Source of the DNA: Halochromatium sp.
GTDB lineage: Bacteria > Pseudomonadota > Gammaproteobacteria > Chromatiales > Chromatiaceae
DNA length: 64,000 nucleotides
Direction: 5' to 3'
Assembly: GCA_010912705.1 (NCBI GenBank)
Contig: POWB01000023.1
Location: forward strand, 24,279-88,278
Shown here: piece after piece, positions 1 through 10,235 of the stretch
Layout: every line of letters starts with the position of its first letter
How positions within the stretch are numbered: position 1 is the first letter of the stretch
The notes under the pieces: model-generated
Databases searched by the model: none
Seen by the model: the letters and a program-made list of their open reading frames with translations, nothing else
What the model was told of the DNA's origin: nothing
Translations under genes and position numbers: made by a program

Positions 1-91
1 TCTGGGGATTGGTTGCTGGTCATGGCCGTAGATGAGCGCTCAGCCGGGCTTAGATGTGCAGCGTCTGCCTGGCAGATGGCGGCTTAGGCGG

Positions 92-601
92 CTAGATGCC
101 CGTTGACCAGCTTGTCTGGCGCAGGTCGAGGCCGACGATGGCGCGTTCGGTGTCGGAGAGGTCACCGATGATCTTCCGCATCGGTAGAGGCAGGCGCCGG
201 ACAACGGTAGGGATGGCAAGGATCTGATCTCCTTGAGCCAATTGTGGCTTATCGAGGAGGTCAATGACCTCGATTTGATAGCGACCGCTTAGGTGCTCCT
301 CGCACATGGCCTTGAGGTTGGCGAAGGCGGCTAGCGACTTGGGCGTTTGACCAGCGACATAGAGACGCAGGGTCCAGGGCTCGCTCGCAGTGCCGGATTC
401 AGCCTGATCCTGAGCAATGGCGGTTGGGGCGTTTGTTTGGGTATTAGGCAGGCTATTTGACTCGCTGTCGGGTTGTTCGTGCAATTGGCTGGCTCTTGTG
501 CTGCCTAGCACGCTGTCGGAGCGCATGTCAGGGCTAGCGAGAGACTCGTTGGAGAGGATGGCGCGAACCGGCTGCTTGGCGTTATCGTCGGCTGCGCTCA
601 T
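92..601 (-). CDS. kaiB: KaiB-like clock protein with long N-terminal extension
   Basis: The C-terminal half (from about residue 76, [14 protein letters not shown]) reads as a KaiB thioredoxin-like domain: LRLYVAG strand, [21 protein letters not shown], the [14 protein letters not shown] segment with the cis-proline region, and a closing [15 protein letters not shown]. KaiB binds KaiC and helps drive its dephosphorylation phase in cyanobacteria. The first 75 residues are low-complexity (Ser, Gln, Asn rich) and not part of a normal ~100-residue KaiB; a shorter internal start is possible. The ATG overlaps the stop of the upstream kaiC by 4 bp (ATGA), so the two are translationally coupled. No kaiA is visible, as expected outside cyanobacteria. 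Family assignment is firm; a clock role is inference. Confidence 0.88.
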   Translation of the reverse strand: MSAADDNAKQPVRAILSNESLASPDMRSDSVLGSTRASQLHEQPDSESNSLPNTQTNAPTAIAQDQAESGTASEPWTLRLYVAGQTPKSLAAFANLKAMCEEHLSGRYQIEVIDLLDKPQLAQGDQILAIPTVVRRLPLPMRKIIGDLSDTERAIVGLDLRQTSWSTGI

Positions 602-2331
602 GGTCTATTATCCTCCTTCGTCATGCTAGTCGGTGAATCGGCTCGTCGTACCGAGGCCATCGAGGCGCGAACTTGCAGAGACTGCGATTGGCGTTGCAGC
701 TCGCGGTTGATAAGCGCTAAGGTCTCGGTTTCTTGAGCCTCAAACTCCTGCCGCAGTGCGGCGATCTGTGCTTCTAGTATAGTGCGGCGGCGCTCGAGAT
801 TCTGCTTGCGACGCTCAATCTCCTGCTCACGCTCGAGCTGCTCGCTCTCCTCTGCGGATTCCTGCGCGAGCCGCGCGCTGCCGGTCAAGACCCCGCCTGG
901 CCCGATATAGACGTCGAGGATCTCGATACCCTGGCTGGTAATCAGGAATTCGCGGGTCTGATTAGAGTGCGCCATGCCGCGTGACTTGAGGATGCTGAGG
1001 GCGCGGTTACGCTCGCCGTCAGTGTTCAGCGCCATCAGGAGCAGCCAGGTATCGATCAGCGAAGAGATTGCCGAATCGGTCCGTTCTAACGACTCGCCGC
1101 CGAGCGTTAGGCTAGTAAACAGGGCCGTGATTTGACGGGTCTTGAGGAAATCGATGAGTCGCGTCAGCATGCCCTTGACTTCGAGCTCATTGTTGCCAGT
1201 GATGAAGCTATTGAGCGGGTCGAGTATCACCACCGCGGGGGTAAATCGCTCTACCGCCTGGTGAATCAGTGCCAGATGGCTCTCGAGGCCGGTGAAGCTT
1301 GGGCGGGCGGCATGAAACCGGAGCAGACCCTGCTCGGTCCAGTGTGCTAGGTTGAGGCCGATCGCGCTGAGGTTGCGCTGAATCTGTGCTGGCGATTCCT
1401 CAAAGGCGAAATAGAGTACGCGCTCGCCGCGGGCGCAGGTGGCCGCGGCGAAATGCCCCGCTAGGCTCGATTTGCCGGTGCCGGCAGTGCCTGAGACGAG
1501 CACGCTGCTGCCGCGAAAGAAGCCGTTGTCACCGAGCATGGTGTCGAGCCGCGCGACGCCGCTCGAGATGCGCTCGGTGGAGACCGGGTGGTTTAGGCCG
1601 AGCGAGGTGATTGGGGTCACCGAGATGCCGTCGCTGTTGATCAGGAAGGGATAATCGTTGGTGCCATGGCTGGAGCCGCGGTACTTGAGCACGCGCAGTC
1701 GGCGGGTCCAGGTCTGATCGCGTTCCTGATGATCGAGCGTGATCACGCAATCGGAGACATATTCCTCGAGTCCCTGGCGGGTGAGCTGGCCATGGCCACG
1801 CTCGCCGGTCACAATCGCCGTCACGCCCTTGTCTTTGAGCCAGCGGAACAGACGTCGCAACTCCGCTCGCAAAATTGTTGGGTTTGGTAAGCCGGCAAAG
1901 ATGGTCTCGATGGTGTCGAGCACAACGCGCTTGGCGCCGATCGCATCGATGGCGCAGCCGAGACGGATGAACAGGCCGCTGAGGTCAAAGTCACCACTCG
2001 CCTCGAGCTCGCCTGGCTCAACGACAACGAAGTCGATTGCCAATTGACCACGCGCACTCAGGTCATCGAGATCGAAGCCGAGGGAGGCGACGTTCTGGGT
2101 CAGCTCCGCGGCGGTTTCCTCGAACGCAATAAACACACCCGGCTCGCCGTAATTGGTCGCGCCCCTGACCAAGAACTCCATGGCGAATAAGGTCTTGCCA
2201 CAGCCTGCGCCACCGCAGATCAGGGTTGGCCGACCGCGCGGTAAGCCGCCGCCGGTGATATCGTCGAGCCCACTGATGCCGGTTGGGGCCTTGGGCAAGC
2301 TGTTGCTAGGGTTGGTCACGCCGTTCCTCAA
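598..2331 (-). CDS. kaiC: KaiC-like double-domain RecA-fold ATPase/kinase
   Basis: Two tandem RecA-like domains are visible. CI has a Walker A GGAGCGKT at residues 40-47 and a paired-glutamate FEE motif; CII has Walker [10 protein letters not shown] at about 281-289 and its own FEE. In cyanobacterial KaiC the autophosphorylation sites are a Ser-Thr pair; the matching place here (AISSLID) is Ser423-Ser424, so both acceptors are serine. After about residue 490 the protein ends in a charged coiled coil rich in Glu, Arg and Gln instead of the cyanobacterial A-loop tail. The start is TTG; no ATG lies near the conserved N-terminus. First gene of a two-gene unit with kaiB, 105 bp downstream of a GGDEF/EAL sensor on the same strand. 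Confidence 0.9.
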   Translation of the reverse strand: MRNGVTNPSNSLPKAPTGISGLDDITGGGLPRGRPTLICGGAGCGKTLFAMEFLVRGATNYGEPGVFIAFEETAAELTQNVASLGFDLDDLSARGQLAIDFVVVEPGELEASGDFDLSGLFIRLGCAIDAIGAKRVVLDTIETIFAGLPNPTILRAELRRLFRWLKDKGVTAIVTGERGHGQLTRQGLEEYVSDCVITLDHQERDQTWTRRLRVLKYRGSSHGTNDYPFLINSDGISVTPITSLGLNHPVSTERISSGVARLDTMLGDNGFFRGSSVLVSGTAGTGKSSLAGHFAAATCARGERVLYFAFEESPAQIQRNLSAIGLNLAHWTEQGLLRFHAARPSFTGLESHLALIHQAVERFTPAVVILDPLNSFITGNNELEVKGMLTRLIDFLKTRQITALFTSLTLGGESLERTDSAISSLIDTWLLLMALNTDGERNRALSILKSRGMAHSNQTREFLITSQGIEILDVYIGPGGVLTGSARLAQESAEESEQLEREQEIERRKQNLERRRTILEAQIAALRQEFEAQETETLALINRELQRQSQSLQVRASMASVRRADSPTSMTKEDNRP

Positions 2332-2436
2332 GCCAATCAGGTTTCATCAATACTGCGCGCTCTTATCTCAGGTAGCTCTACTGAGCATGGTGACAGGGTC
2401 TGACCTTTGCATGCCAAGCTTGAGAGGGGGCAGATG

Positions 2437-5418
2437 CTAATGGCTCCATCTCTTGAGCAGGTTGTCGGCAGTCAGGGGTTTAGAGAAAAAGTAGCCCTGA
2501 CCGAGATCGACCTGCTCGCGGGTCAGGAAGGCCTGCTGCTCGGCACTCTCGACGCCCTCTGCGACAGTTTCTAGGCCTAATGTACGCGACATTGCGATGA
2601 TAGTGCGCACAATCGCCTCGTCGTTGTCGTCAGCGCCAATATCGCGCACGAAACTTTGGTCGATCTTCAATTGATCCAGCGGCAAGAGCCGCAGCATCGT
2701 CAGGCTTGAATAGCCGGTGCCGAAGTCGTCGATGCTGATCCTGGTGCCCAAGGATTTCAGCTCTGCGAGCAGGTTGCGTGCCGCATCCGGATTGCGCATC
2801 AGCATGGATTCCGTCACCTCCAGCTCGAGCCGGTCGGGCTCAATCCCGAACGCCTGCAGGGTTGCGGCGATGGTTGTGGGCAGGTTGATCTCGTCTAACT
2901 GCTGCGCAGAGAGGTTGACGGCCACCCGTGGCACCCTGAGTCCGGCTCGATCCCAGGCTGCTAACTGTTTGCACGCTGTCCCTAACACCCAGTCGCCGAT
3001 CTCGCCGATGACTCCGATCTCTTCAGCGAGTGGAATAAATTGCCCCGGTGGCACCAGACCGAGGTCTGGGTGCTGCCAACGCACCAGCGCCTCAACCCCA
3101 ACTAGTGCCGTATCGCTGAGTCGTACCTGCGGCTGGTACATCAGGCGCAGCTCGTCGCGCCTGACGGCACCGCGCAATGCATGCTCGGTGATCAGTCGTT
3201 CTAACGCGCCCTCGGTGAGCGAGCGGTCGAAGAATTGAAAGCTGTTGCGGGATGTGCGCTTAGCGGCACCAAGCGCTTGACTCGCATGGCGCACAAGGCT
3301 GTCGGCATCGGCGCCGTCGTCTGGATAGAGGCTGATACCAATGCTGGCGGTAATCACCAGCTCACGATCACCGATCCGCAGTGGCTTGGCAATGCGCGTT
3401 AGTAGCTCGCGGGCGAGGGCAGCGACGCGAGGTGCTTCGGCACGCTCTTCGAGCAGGAGTGCGAATTCGTCACCGCCGAGTCGGGCTAGGGTGTCGCTTG
3501 GCAAGAGCTCGGCTTGGATACGCTGCGCCATCTCCATCAGGAGGTGATCGCCGTCCTGATGGCCTAGAGTATCGTTGACTTGCTTGAAACGGTCCAGATC
3601 AAGATTGAGCAACGCCAGACGGCCATTGCGTGCCACGCGCGTGAGGGCATGCTCGATGCGTTCGTTAAAGAGGGCGCGGTTGGCCAGTCCGGTGAGCGCA
3701 TCATGATGCGACAGATAATCAATCTTCTGTTGTGCCTGCTTCGATTCACTGAGATCGGTAAACAGGCCGACATAGTGGCCGACTTGGCCGCTGCTGTCGT
3801 GTACGGCGCTGATCGAGAGCCATTGCGGATAGATCTCGCCGTTCTTGCGCCGATTCCAGATCTCGCCACGCCAACTGCCCTGCTCGGCGATGTGCGACCA
3901 GATGGCCCGGTAGAAGGCGCGATCATGCCGTCCGGACTTCAATAGGCGCGGATTCTGACCAAGCACTTCATGCGCCTGATAGCCAGTGATCCGGGCAAAG
4001 GCGGTATTGACCCGGACCAGGGCGCCATCGGCCGCAGTGATCGCGACGCCCTGAGGAGTTTCGGCCAACACCTGATCCGCGAGCGTGAGTTGTGCGAGCG
4101 AGCGCAGCTTTTGGGCGAGACGCCAGGCCTCGTTGGCGAGCAGCTGAGCGGATTCGATGTCGGTGGCGTCGTATTGTCCGGTCTTATTGCCGACGCCAAA
4201 TAGCATGGTGACACGACTGCCATCGATGACCGGTACCACGAGCGTGTTAGTGATTGTGATATGGCCAGTGGGCAGGCCTGTGGCCTTGGGGTGCGAGGGG
4301 TAGTCGCTGAGAATAATGGGCCTGCGTTGGCGTAAGGCATCGGCCCAGAGCCCGGCCTGCTGTAGTGGATAATGCATGTCGTGGTTGACCTGGCAGCCGG
4401 CGTCGAGGGTGCGGAAGGACCAGGCGGCGAATTCGACTGAGGTTTGATCCTCATTGACAAAGTGCGCGAAGCCAATCTTGCTGTCGGTCAGGTCTTCAGC
4501 GAGCGCAAGCGCTTGCTGGAGTAAGGCGTACTCGTCCAGGTTTTCGGTGATGCGCGGCAGCTTGAGCAGGGCGTCATCGCGACGGGTCTTGAGGGCGAGC
4601 ATCAAACGGTTGTTCTTCTGCTCGGTAATGTCTTGTGCGGTGCCGATCGAGCGCAGCGGCGTGCCGTCGTCCGCATATTGGGTTTCGGCGTACTCCTGCA
4701 CCCATTTGATCCTGCCATCTGCCAGTTGCAGGCGATGTGCAAGTGCATACTGCCCATGCTCAGCAATCGATGCCCGAAAGGCGTGATCAACCCGATCGCG
4801 ATCCTCGGGGTGGACCAGGTTGAGGAAGCTACTGTAGGTCGGCTCGAGCGTGCCAGGCTCGATATCGAGCAGCCGGTAGATTTGATCGGACCAGAACAGC
4901 TGCTCAGTCTGGAGGTCGAGCTCCCAGCTACCAAGGCCGCCTAGGCGCTCGGCCTCGCGCAGGCGGCTTTCGTTGGCACTGAGCGCTTGAATCGCCTGTT
5001 GTTGCTCAGTCACATCATGGGCGATGGCATAGATCAGATTGGTGTCTGGCTCGGCAATGGCGGACCAGGCGAGACTCAGCCAGCGGCCATCACGGCAGCG
5101 ATAGCGATTGATGAAGGCCGATGTGATCTTGCCCTCGCCAAGCTTAACGGTCTCCGCTTGGGTGTTGGCAAGGTCATCAGGGTGCACCAGCTCGAAGAAT
5201 GAGCGCCCGATCAGCTCATCTGGCTTCCAGCCGAGGTGCGCCTGCCAGGCCGGATTGCAGCGGCGGATGCGCCCGTCTAGCTCTGCGATCAGCAACAGCT
5301 GCAAGGACAGCGAAAAGAAACGATCAACCTCATGGCGACGGCCCACCGGGGATTGTGGCTGTTGGCCGAGATCGATTGGCGCTTGTTCGCCGACAAGGTC
5401 GGCTGGCCGCTTGGTCAT
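2437..5418 (-). CDS. PAS/GAF sensor with GGDEF and EAL domains (c-di-GMP enzyme)
   Basis: A 993-residue signalling protein when started at the ATG at 5418. Order seen: PAS (about 30-145), PAS with PAC (about 155-275), GAF (about 290-440), PAS (about 445-565), GGDEF (about 570-735, intact LARLGGDEFALLLEE) and EAL (about 745-990, EALVRWQHP, DDFGTGYSSL and AEGVES intact). It could therefore both make and break c-di-GMP, although in such hybrids often only one activity dominates. No transmembrane segment is evident, so it is probably cytosolic. The open frame continues upstream to 5640, with another ATG at 5565, but that would overlap the divergent FKBP gene and gives a low-complexity leader, so I prefer 5418. 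It precedes kaiC on the same strand. Confidence 0.9.
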   Translation of the reverse strand: MTKRPADLVGEQAPIDLGQQPQSPVGRRHEVDRFFSLSLQLLLIAELDGRIRRCNPAWQAHLGWKPDELIGRSFFELVHPDDLANTQAETVKLGEGKITSAFINRYRCRDGRWLSLAWSAIAEPDTNLIYAIAHDVTEQQQAIQALSANESRLREAERLGGLGSWELDLQTEQLFWSDQIYRLLDIEPGTLEPTYSSFLNLVHPEDRDRVDHAFRASIAEHGQYALAHRLQLADGRIKWVQEYAETQYADDGTPLRSIGTAQDITEQKNNRLMLALKTRRDDALLKLPRITENLDEYALLQQALALAEDLTDSKIGFAHFVNEDQTSVEFAAWSFRTLDAGCQVNHDMHYPLQQAGLWADALRQRRPIILSDYPSHPKATGLPTGHITITNTLVVPVIDGSRVTMLFGVGNKTGQYDATDIESAQLLANEAWRLAQKLRSLAQLTLADQVLAETPQGVAITAADGALVRVNTAFARITGYQAHEVLGQNPRLLKSGRHDRAFYRAIWSHIAEQGSWRGEIWNRRKNGEIYPQWLSISAVHDSSGQVGHYVGLFTDLSESKQAQQKIDYLSHHDALTGLANRALFNERIEHALTRVARNGRLALLNLDLDRFKQVNDTLGHQDGDHLLMEMAQRIQAELLPSDTLARLGGDEFALLLEERAEAPRVAALARELLTRIAKPLRIGDRELVITASIGISLYPDDGADADSLVRHASQALGAAKRTSRNSFQFFDRSLTEGALERLITEHALRGAVRRDELRLMYQPQVRLSDTALVGVEALVRWQHPDLGLVPPGQFIPLAEEIGVIGEIGDWVLGTACKQLAAWDRAGLRVPRVAVNLSAQQLDEINLPTTIAATLQAFGIEPDRLELEVTESMLMRNPDAARNLLAELKSLGTRISIDDFGTGYSSLTMLRLLPLDQLKIDQSFVRDIGADDNDEAIVRTIIAMSRTLGLETVAEGVESAEQQAFLTREQVDLGQGYFFSKPLTADNLLKRWSH

Positions 5419-5593
5419 GGATCTGTTCCGCCCCTTTCGGGTCAAGTCGCGTTGGGCGTTGGGCGCTAGGCAAATCGCATCCGGTTTGCGCTGAGCGCGA
5501 GGCTCGTCTAAGGTGGTTGTGACTGTAAGGGACACCTCTGCTCTGATGTGAGCTTCTCCATGCATTTCAGTTGAAATCCTCGCTAATATTTCT

Positions 5594-6037
5594 ATGGCTA
5601 ACTCTCCGATGACCGAAGCAAAGAGCGGCGATACCGTCAAGGTTCATTATACCGGTACCCTCGCCGACGGCACTCAATTCGATTCTTCGCGCGGCCAGGA
5701 GCCGCTTGAGTTCACCCTGGGACAAGGACAGATGATCACCGGCTTCGAAGAGGCCGTGATCGGTATGGTGCTGGGCGAGCACAAGACCATTACCATTGCC
5801 TCCGCGGACGCTTATGGCGAGCGCAACAGGGCCATGGTGCAGCAGGTTCCACGCACCGCGATCCCACCGGAGATCGAGCTGAGCCAAGGCATGTTGCTTC
5901 AGGCCCAGGGGCCGGATGGCGAGACGCTCCGATTTGCCGTCGCCGATTTTGATGATGAAGAGGTCACGGTCGATGGCAATCACCCGCTAGCCGGTCGTGA
6001 TCTAACCTTTCAGCTGGAGCTGATCCAGATCGCCTAG
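5594..6037 (+). CDS. SlyD-like FKBP-type peptidyl-prolyl isomerase
   Basis: A 147-residue FKBP of the SlyD type: VKVHYTGTLADGTQFDSS near the N-terminus, an insert-in-flap domain in the middle (AYGERNRAMVQQVPR), and the closing DGNHPLAGRDLTFQLEL. Such proteins isomerise prolyl bonds and act as chaperones in the cytoplasm. It lacks the His/Cys-rich metal-binding tail of E. coli SlyD, ending soon after the FKBP core. It is divergent from the PAS/GGDEF/EAL gene and about 40 bp upstream of the RibD-like gene. A second, FkpB-type FKBP lies at 40243. Confidence 0.92.
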   Translation: MANSPMTEAKSGDTVKVHYTGTLADGTQFDSSRGQEPLEFTLGQGQMITGFEEAVIGMVLGEHKTITIASADAYGERNRAMVQQVPRTAIPPEIELSQGMLLQAQGPDGETLRFAVADFDDEEVTVDGNHPLAGRDLTFQLELIQIA

Positions 6038-6079
6038 CCCGACTTGCACCCTTGATCGAGCGCTAGGCGTCGGCACCAG

Positions 6080-6934
6080 GTGACGCACCGGCAAGACCCA
6101 TGGCGGGCGTTGCTTGCGGCTGCGAGCGGCGATCAGGTGGCTGCGCGAGCACTTGGCCTCAGCTGCGGCTCCGATCAGCGTTGGCGCTGGTCTGAGCCGG
6201 CTTCGTCAGCTGAGGAAGACCTCTGGTCAGTCTATCTGCCGTTCCTGCCCTGTGCGGGTAGCCAGGGTCGCAGCTGCATCATCGGCCATCTTGGCCAAAG
6301 CTTGGATGGCTTTATTGCCACGCAAACGGGCGATTCCCGCTTCGTTACCGGGCCGGACAATATCATCCATCTGCATCGGATGCGTGCGCTTGCCGATGCG
6401 GTCCTGGTTGGCGCTGGCACGGTGGCCATCGATGATCCAAGGCTGACCACTCGGCTCGTGCCGGGGCCGAGTCCGGTTCGGGTGGTGCTCGATCCCGAGG
6501 CGCGGGTGCCGACTGATCGGCAGCTGTTTACCGATGGCTGTGCGCCAACGCTGCTCTGTCGACGTCCAGGGTCCGCCCAGCGGTTCGATGATGCTGATGT
6601 GGAACTGGTCGAAGTGCCTGCAGCGAGAGGCTCCGCGGTTGGGCTTGACTTGGCAGCAGTGACCGCTGCCCTGCGCGCCCGAGGACTCAGTCGGTTGTTC
6701 GTTGAAGGGGGCGGGGTGACGGTATCGCAGTTTCTGCAGCAGGGGTTGCTCGATCGGCTGCAGATCACGGTTGCGCCACTGATCATTGGCGCGGGCCGGC
6801 GCGGCCTGACCTTGCCTGCGACCGAACGGCTTGCTGATGCGCTACGTCCGGCTCATCAACGCTATCCGATGGGCGAGGATGTGCTGTTCGATTGCGATCT
6901 GAGGGCCAACCGGCCGCTGCTCGCGTCGTCTTAG
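6080..6934 (+). CDS. RibD C-terminal-like / DHFR-fold reductase
   Basis: From about residue 65 the protein matches the RibD_C (dihydrofolate-reductase fold) family: GHLGQSLDGFIATQTGDSRFVTG, the LHRMRALADAVLVGAGTV segment, DDPRLTTR, and LFVEGGGVTVSQFL near the C-terminus. Members use NADPH to reduce pyrimidine-type intermediates in riboflavin synthesis or related compounds. No deaminase domain is present, so it is not a full RibD, and the 60-residue N-terminal stretch is not recognised. The start is GTG at 6080. No riboflavin genes are nearby, so the substrate is unknown. Confidence 0.8.
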   Translation: MTHRQDPWRALLAAASGDQVAARALGLSCGSDQRWRWSEPASSAEEDLWSVYLPFLPCAGSQGRSCIIGHLGQSLDGFIATQTGDSRFVTGPDNIIHLHRMRALADAVLVGAGTVAIDDPRLTTRLVPGPSPVRVVLDPEARVPTDRQLFTDGCAPTLLCRRPGSAQRFDDADVELVEVPAARGSAVGLDLAAVTAALRARGLSRLFVEGGGVTVSQFLQQGLLDRLQITVAPLIIGAGRRGLTLPATERLADALRPAHQRYPMGEDVLFDCDLRANRPLLASS

Positions 6935-6978
6935 CGCATCGACTGGCCATCCTTGGCTAGAGGATCAGCGGTGATGGC

Positions 6979-7521
6979 TTACTGCTGTGGACTGGCTGCG
7001 TCTTGTTGCTGTTGCTGCATCTGCTGCATTTGCTGCATCTGCTCCTGCATCTGGCGCTGCATCTCCTCGAAGAACAAGGTCGCTTCTTCCTTGGTCGCAA
7101 AGCCGTCGCCATCGGTGTCCATACGCTTAAACGACTCGACCGTGGGCTGCTCGAATTCGGCAATGCTGATCTTGCCGTCACCGTCTTTGTCGAGATTCTT
7201 CACAAAGCTCTCACCGGGATCAGGCATGCCCCGCTCCTTCATGGCCTCGAGCATCTCGGCGGGGACCTGATTGCTAAAGGCGGTGCTCGCCTCTTCCACG
7301 CTGACAAAACCGTCACCGTCTGTGTCAGTTTCGCTGAAGCGTGGTTTTTGCGGTGCCAGTGCCTCCTCGAGGCTGACCTTGCCATCGCCGTCGGTGTCGA
7401 GCTGCTGGATGAAGGCATCCGCGGGCGTTGTCGGGGCGGCTGGGGCCTCTTGGGCGAGGCTGAGACTGGTGGTGAAGGTGCCGGCAATGGCGACGGCGAG
7501 AATAGAAGCGGCTCTCTGCAT
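6979..7521 (-). CDS. Secreted four-EF-hand calcium-binding protein
   Basis: A 180-residue protein with a clear signal peptide (MQRAASILAVAIAGTFTTSLSLAQ) and four canonical EF-hand loops: DTDGDGKVSLEE, DTDGDGFVSVEE, DKDGDGKISIAE and DTDGDGFATKEE. The C-terminus is a Gln/Met-rich tail (repeated QMQ and QQQ), which explains the CTG/CAT-rich repeats seen in the DNA around 7005-7060. I chose the ATG at 7521 because it starts the signal peptide; the frame stays open to 7662 but the extra residues are unlike a secreted N-terminus. Probably a periplasmic or exported calcium sensor or buffer; no partner gene is adjacent. Confidence 0.85.
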   Translation of the reverse strand: MQRAASILAVAIAGTFTTSLSLAQEAPAAPTTPADAFIQQLDTDGDGKVSLEEALAPQKPRFSETDTDGDGFVSVEEASTAFSNQVPAEMLEAMKERGMPDPGESFVKNLDKDGDGKISIAEFEQPTVESFKRMDTDGDGFATKEEATLFFEEMQRQMQEQMQQMQQMQQQQQDAASPQQ

Positions 7522-7757
7522 GATCTGACTCCGTAAGTGGTAAACGAGCGTGCTGTTCTCGGCCAGTGGTGTCGACGGCATGGGCCAGAGATGAGGGGTC
7601 TGGCAACCGCCACCATTGCGCCGAGTCGGCGACAGAGTAGTAGTCCTGACTCGCGCTGGCAAACGCGGGGTTCAATCAAAGGTGGTAAGTACAGTATGCT
7701 GCCCCCTTTTCGCCTGCGGCTGGGACTCCGGCCGGCTGGGCCTTGGTGCTAACAACG

Positions 7758-9581
7758 ATGCCTGACCCTGTTTCGACACCGACCCGTAGCAACTTCATCC
7801 GCCAGATCATCGAGGATGATCTGGCCAATGGTAAGCATGAGCGCCTGATCACGCGGTTTCCGCCAGAGCCGAACGGCTATCTGCACATCGGCCATGCGAA
7901 ATCGATCGTGCTCAACTTTGGCCTTGCGGAACAGCTGAACGGGGTCTGCAATCTTCGCTTTGACGATACCAATCCGGGTAAGGAGAGCCCAGAGTTTGTG
8001 GCGGCGATCAAGGCCGATGTGCATTGGCTCGGCTTCGACTGGGCTGGGCCGGTCCGTTTTGCATCGGATTATTTCGAGCAGCTCTATGGCTTTGCGGTCG
8101 AACTGATCGAGCAGGGCCTAGCCTATGTCTGCGACCTGAGCGCTGAGGAGACGCGTGCCTATCGGGGCACCCTGACCGAGCCAGGTCGTGATAGCCCTTA
8201 TCGTGCTCGCTCGGTCGAAGAGAACCTGGACCTATTCCGGCGCATGCGTGCGGGGGAGTTCCCCGACGGCACCCGCACGCTGCGCGCGAAGATCGACATG
8301 GCGGCGCCCAACATCAACCTGCGCGATCCGGTGCTCTACCGCATTCGTCACGGTGTCATCCATCATCAGACTGGCAGTGAGTGGTGTCTCTACCCCACCT
8401 ACGACTACACGCATCCGATCTCAGACGCCTTGGAAGGGATCACCCATTCGCTGTGCACGCTAGAATTCGAGGATCATCGTCCACTCTACGATTGGTGTCT
8501 GGCCCATGTCTCGGTGCCCTGCCGACCGCGTCAGATCGAGTTCAGCCGGCTCAATCTCGAATACACGGTGATGAGCAAGCGGTTGCTCACGCAGCTGGTC
8601 TCGGAGCGGATCGTCGATGGCTGGGATGATCCGCGGATGCCGACCATTGCGGGACTTCGGCGCCGTGGCTTCACCCCCGGTGCCTTGCGTGGCTTCTGTG
8701 AGCGTATTGGTGTGACCAAGGCCGATAACCTCGTCGAGATGGGCGTCTTGGAGAGCGCCATTCGTGATGAGCTTGATGCGACAGCCCCGCGCGCGATGGC
8801 GGTGCTTGACCCGCTGCGGGTGCTGTTGACCAACCTGCCGGCCGATGCACCGGCTGCGATGCAGGCACGCAATCATCCGAAGGACGAGTCGATGGGCGCG
8901 CGCACGATTCCACTCAGCTCGGTGCTCTGGATCGATCGCAGTGATTTCGAAGAGACGCCGCCAAAGGGCTTTAAACGGCTGGTGCCTGGGGGTGAGGTGC
9001 GGCTTCGTAATGCCTATGTGATCCGCTGTGACGAGGTGGTGAAAGATGCTGAAGGTCGCGTGACTGAGCTGCGCTGCTCGCTCGATCCGGAGACCCTCGG
9101 CAAGAATCCGGAGGGGCGTAAGGTCAAGGGTGTAATCCATTGGGTGCCAGCAACGGCGGTGCGCGCCGAGGTGCGGCTCTATGACCGGCTGTTCGCGGTG
9201 CCGCAGCCGGGGGCGAGCGATCGCGACTTCCGCGCCGATCTGAATCCTGAGTCGCTGCGTGTGCTGAGTGACGCGCTGCTTGAGCCCAGCCTAGCGAATG
9301 CCGAGCCGGGCAGCCGTTTCCAGTTCGAGCGCGAGGGCTATTTCGTTGTTGATCCGGAGTCGACACCCGAACGCCCGGTCTTCAATCGCACGGTCACGCT
9401 GCGCGACACCTGGGCAAAGCTGAAGGACGCTGGTGGGCAGGCGGGAGCTGGCCAACCAGGTTCTGGGCAGCGCGCGAGAGGTCAGCGAGGTTCAGGCCAG
9501 AAGGCGCGCTCGGTGGACCAAAGGGTTGGGGCTCAAGCCCCTACAGCGCAGGGCAACGGGGCATCGGGGGACGCTGTATGA
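7758..9581 (+). CDS. glnS: Glutaminyl-tRNA synthetase
   Basis: Class I aminoacyl-tRNA synthetase that charges tRNA-Gln. The HIGH signature appears as [12 protein letters not shown] and the KMSKS equivalent as VMSKR; the family's [14 protein letters not shown] and [17 protein letters not shown] blocks are present, followed by the two beta-barrel anticodon-binding domains ending at [13 protein letters not shown]. The E. coli enzyme has 554 residues; here a Gly/Gln/Ala/Arg-rich tail of about 45 residues follows the usual end. ATG at 7758 chosen over a TTG at 7743. Its stop overlaps the start of the next gene by 4 bp (ATGA). Confidence 0.97.
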   Translation: MPDPVSTPTRSNFIRQIIEDDLANGKHERLITRFPPEPNGYLHIGHAKSIVLNFGLAEQLNGVCNLRFDDTNPGKESPEFVAAIKADVHWLGFDWAGPVRFASDYFEQLYGFAVELIEQGLAYVCDLSAEETRAYRGTLTEPGRDSPYRARSVEENLDLFRRMRAGEFPDGTRTLRAKIDMAAPNINLRDPVLYRIRHGVIHHQTGSEWCLYPTYDYTHPISDALEGITHSLCTLEFEDHRPLYDWCLAHVSVPCRPRQIEFSRLNLEYTVMSKRLLTQLVSERIVDGWDDPRMPTIAGLRRRGFTPGALRGFCERIGVTKADNLVEMGVLESAIRDELDATAPRAMAVLDPLRVLLTNLPADAPAAMQARNHPKDESMGARTIPLSSVLWIDRSDFEETPPKGFKRLVPGGEVRLRNAYVIRCDEVVKDAEGRVTELRCSLDPETLGKNPEGRKVKGVIHWVPATAVRAEVRLYDRLFAVPQPGASDRDFRADLNPESLRVLSDALLEPSLANAEPGSRFQFEREGYFVVDPESTPERPVFNRTVTLRDTWAKLKDAGGQAGAGQPGSGQRARGQRGSGQKARSVDQRVGAQAPTAQGNGASGDAV

Positions 9582-10159
9582 GTTCGACAGCGCCGCCACC
9601 GCTAGATCTGCCGGGACAGGGCGTCGGCTGGCTCGAGCGCCAATTGCTCGGCGCTGGCGTGCGCGCGTCGGCGCGTTTCTATGGCAAGGACCGGCTCACC
9701 GATCTGTTTCGTCGCGAGGCCGAGCGGGCGCTGGTGGCGGCTCGCTCGCTGAGTGAGGCGCGCGGGCGCCAGCGGGTGCGCATCGAGCGCTTCATCGGCA
9801 TCGAAGACAGCAGCCGCGACTGGTCGGTGTACATGACCCTCGAGCATCTGGTGATCGTCAACACCGCGATCGCCGCGATCCTGCCACAGCTCTACTCGGG
9901 CAGCCTGATCGGCACACAGGTCCGGAGCGAGGAGGTCAAGCCGGTGCCGGAGGCGGGGCCGGAGCAGATCGATGATCTCGCCGCGCTGGTCGAGCGCTAC
10001 ACCGAGATCGTCGACAAGCTCGGCAACCTGCACACCGGGGCCAAGCTGCCACATCCCTGGTTCGGCCCGCTCTCGGCGGCGCAATGGCATGCGCTGGCGA
10101 CCATCCATAACAGCACCCATCGGCGCCAGATCGAGCGCATCAAACAGGCGTTGGGTTGA
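9578..10159 (+). CDS. DinB-like superfamily protein
   Basis: A 193-residue protein with helical-bundle character. The TLEHLVIVN segment near residue 90, [15 protein letters not shown] and THRRQIERI near the end supply histidines in the positions expected for the metal-binding site of DinB-like (YfiT/DUF664-type) proteins. Biochemical functions in this superfamily vary (thiol transferases, hydrolases) and none can be assigned. It overlaps the glnS stop codon by 4 bp, implying coupled translation, and is followed 76 bp later by the LOG-family gene. Confidence 0.6.
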   Translation: MSSTAPPPLDLPGQGVGWLERQLLGAGVRASARFYGKDRLTDLFRREAERALVAARSLSEARGRQRVRIERFIGIEDSSRDWSVYMTLEHLVIVNTAIAAILPQLYSGSLIGTQVRSEEVKPVPEAGPEQIDDLAALVERYTEIVDKLGNLHTGAKLPHPWFGPLSAAQWHALATIHNSTHRRQIERIKQALG

Positions 10160-10235
10160 TGACGGATGATGTCGCCGCTGGCGCCGCTGGCGCCAATGAG
10201 CGCGCATTGGGCCTATCTGTGACGACGAGGCGTGG

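Noticed and set aside
5419..5640. N-terminal extension of the PAS/GGDEF/EAL protein
   Set aside because: The extension would overlap the FKBP gene and is low-complexity; the ATG at 5418 gives a normal start.
7003..7060. CTGCTG/CATCTG trinucleotide-like repeat on the plus strand
   Set aside because: It is fully explained by the Gln/Met-rich C-terminal tail of the EF-hand protein on the minus strand.
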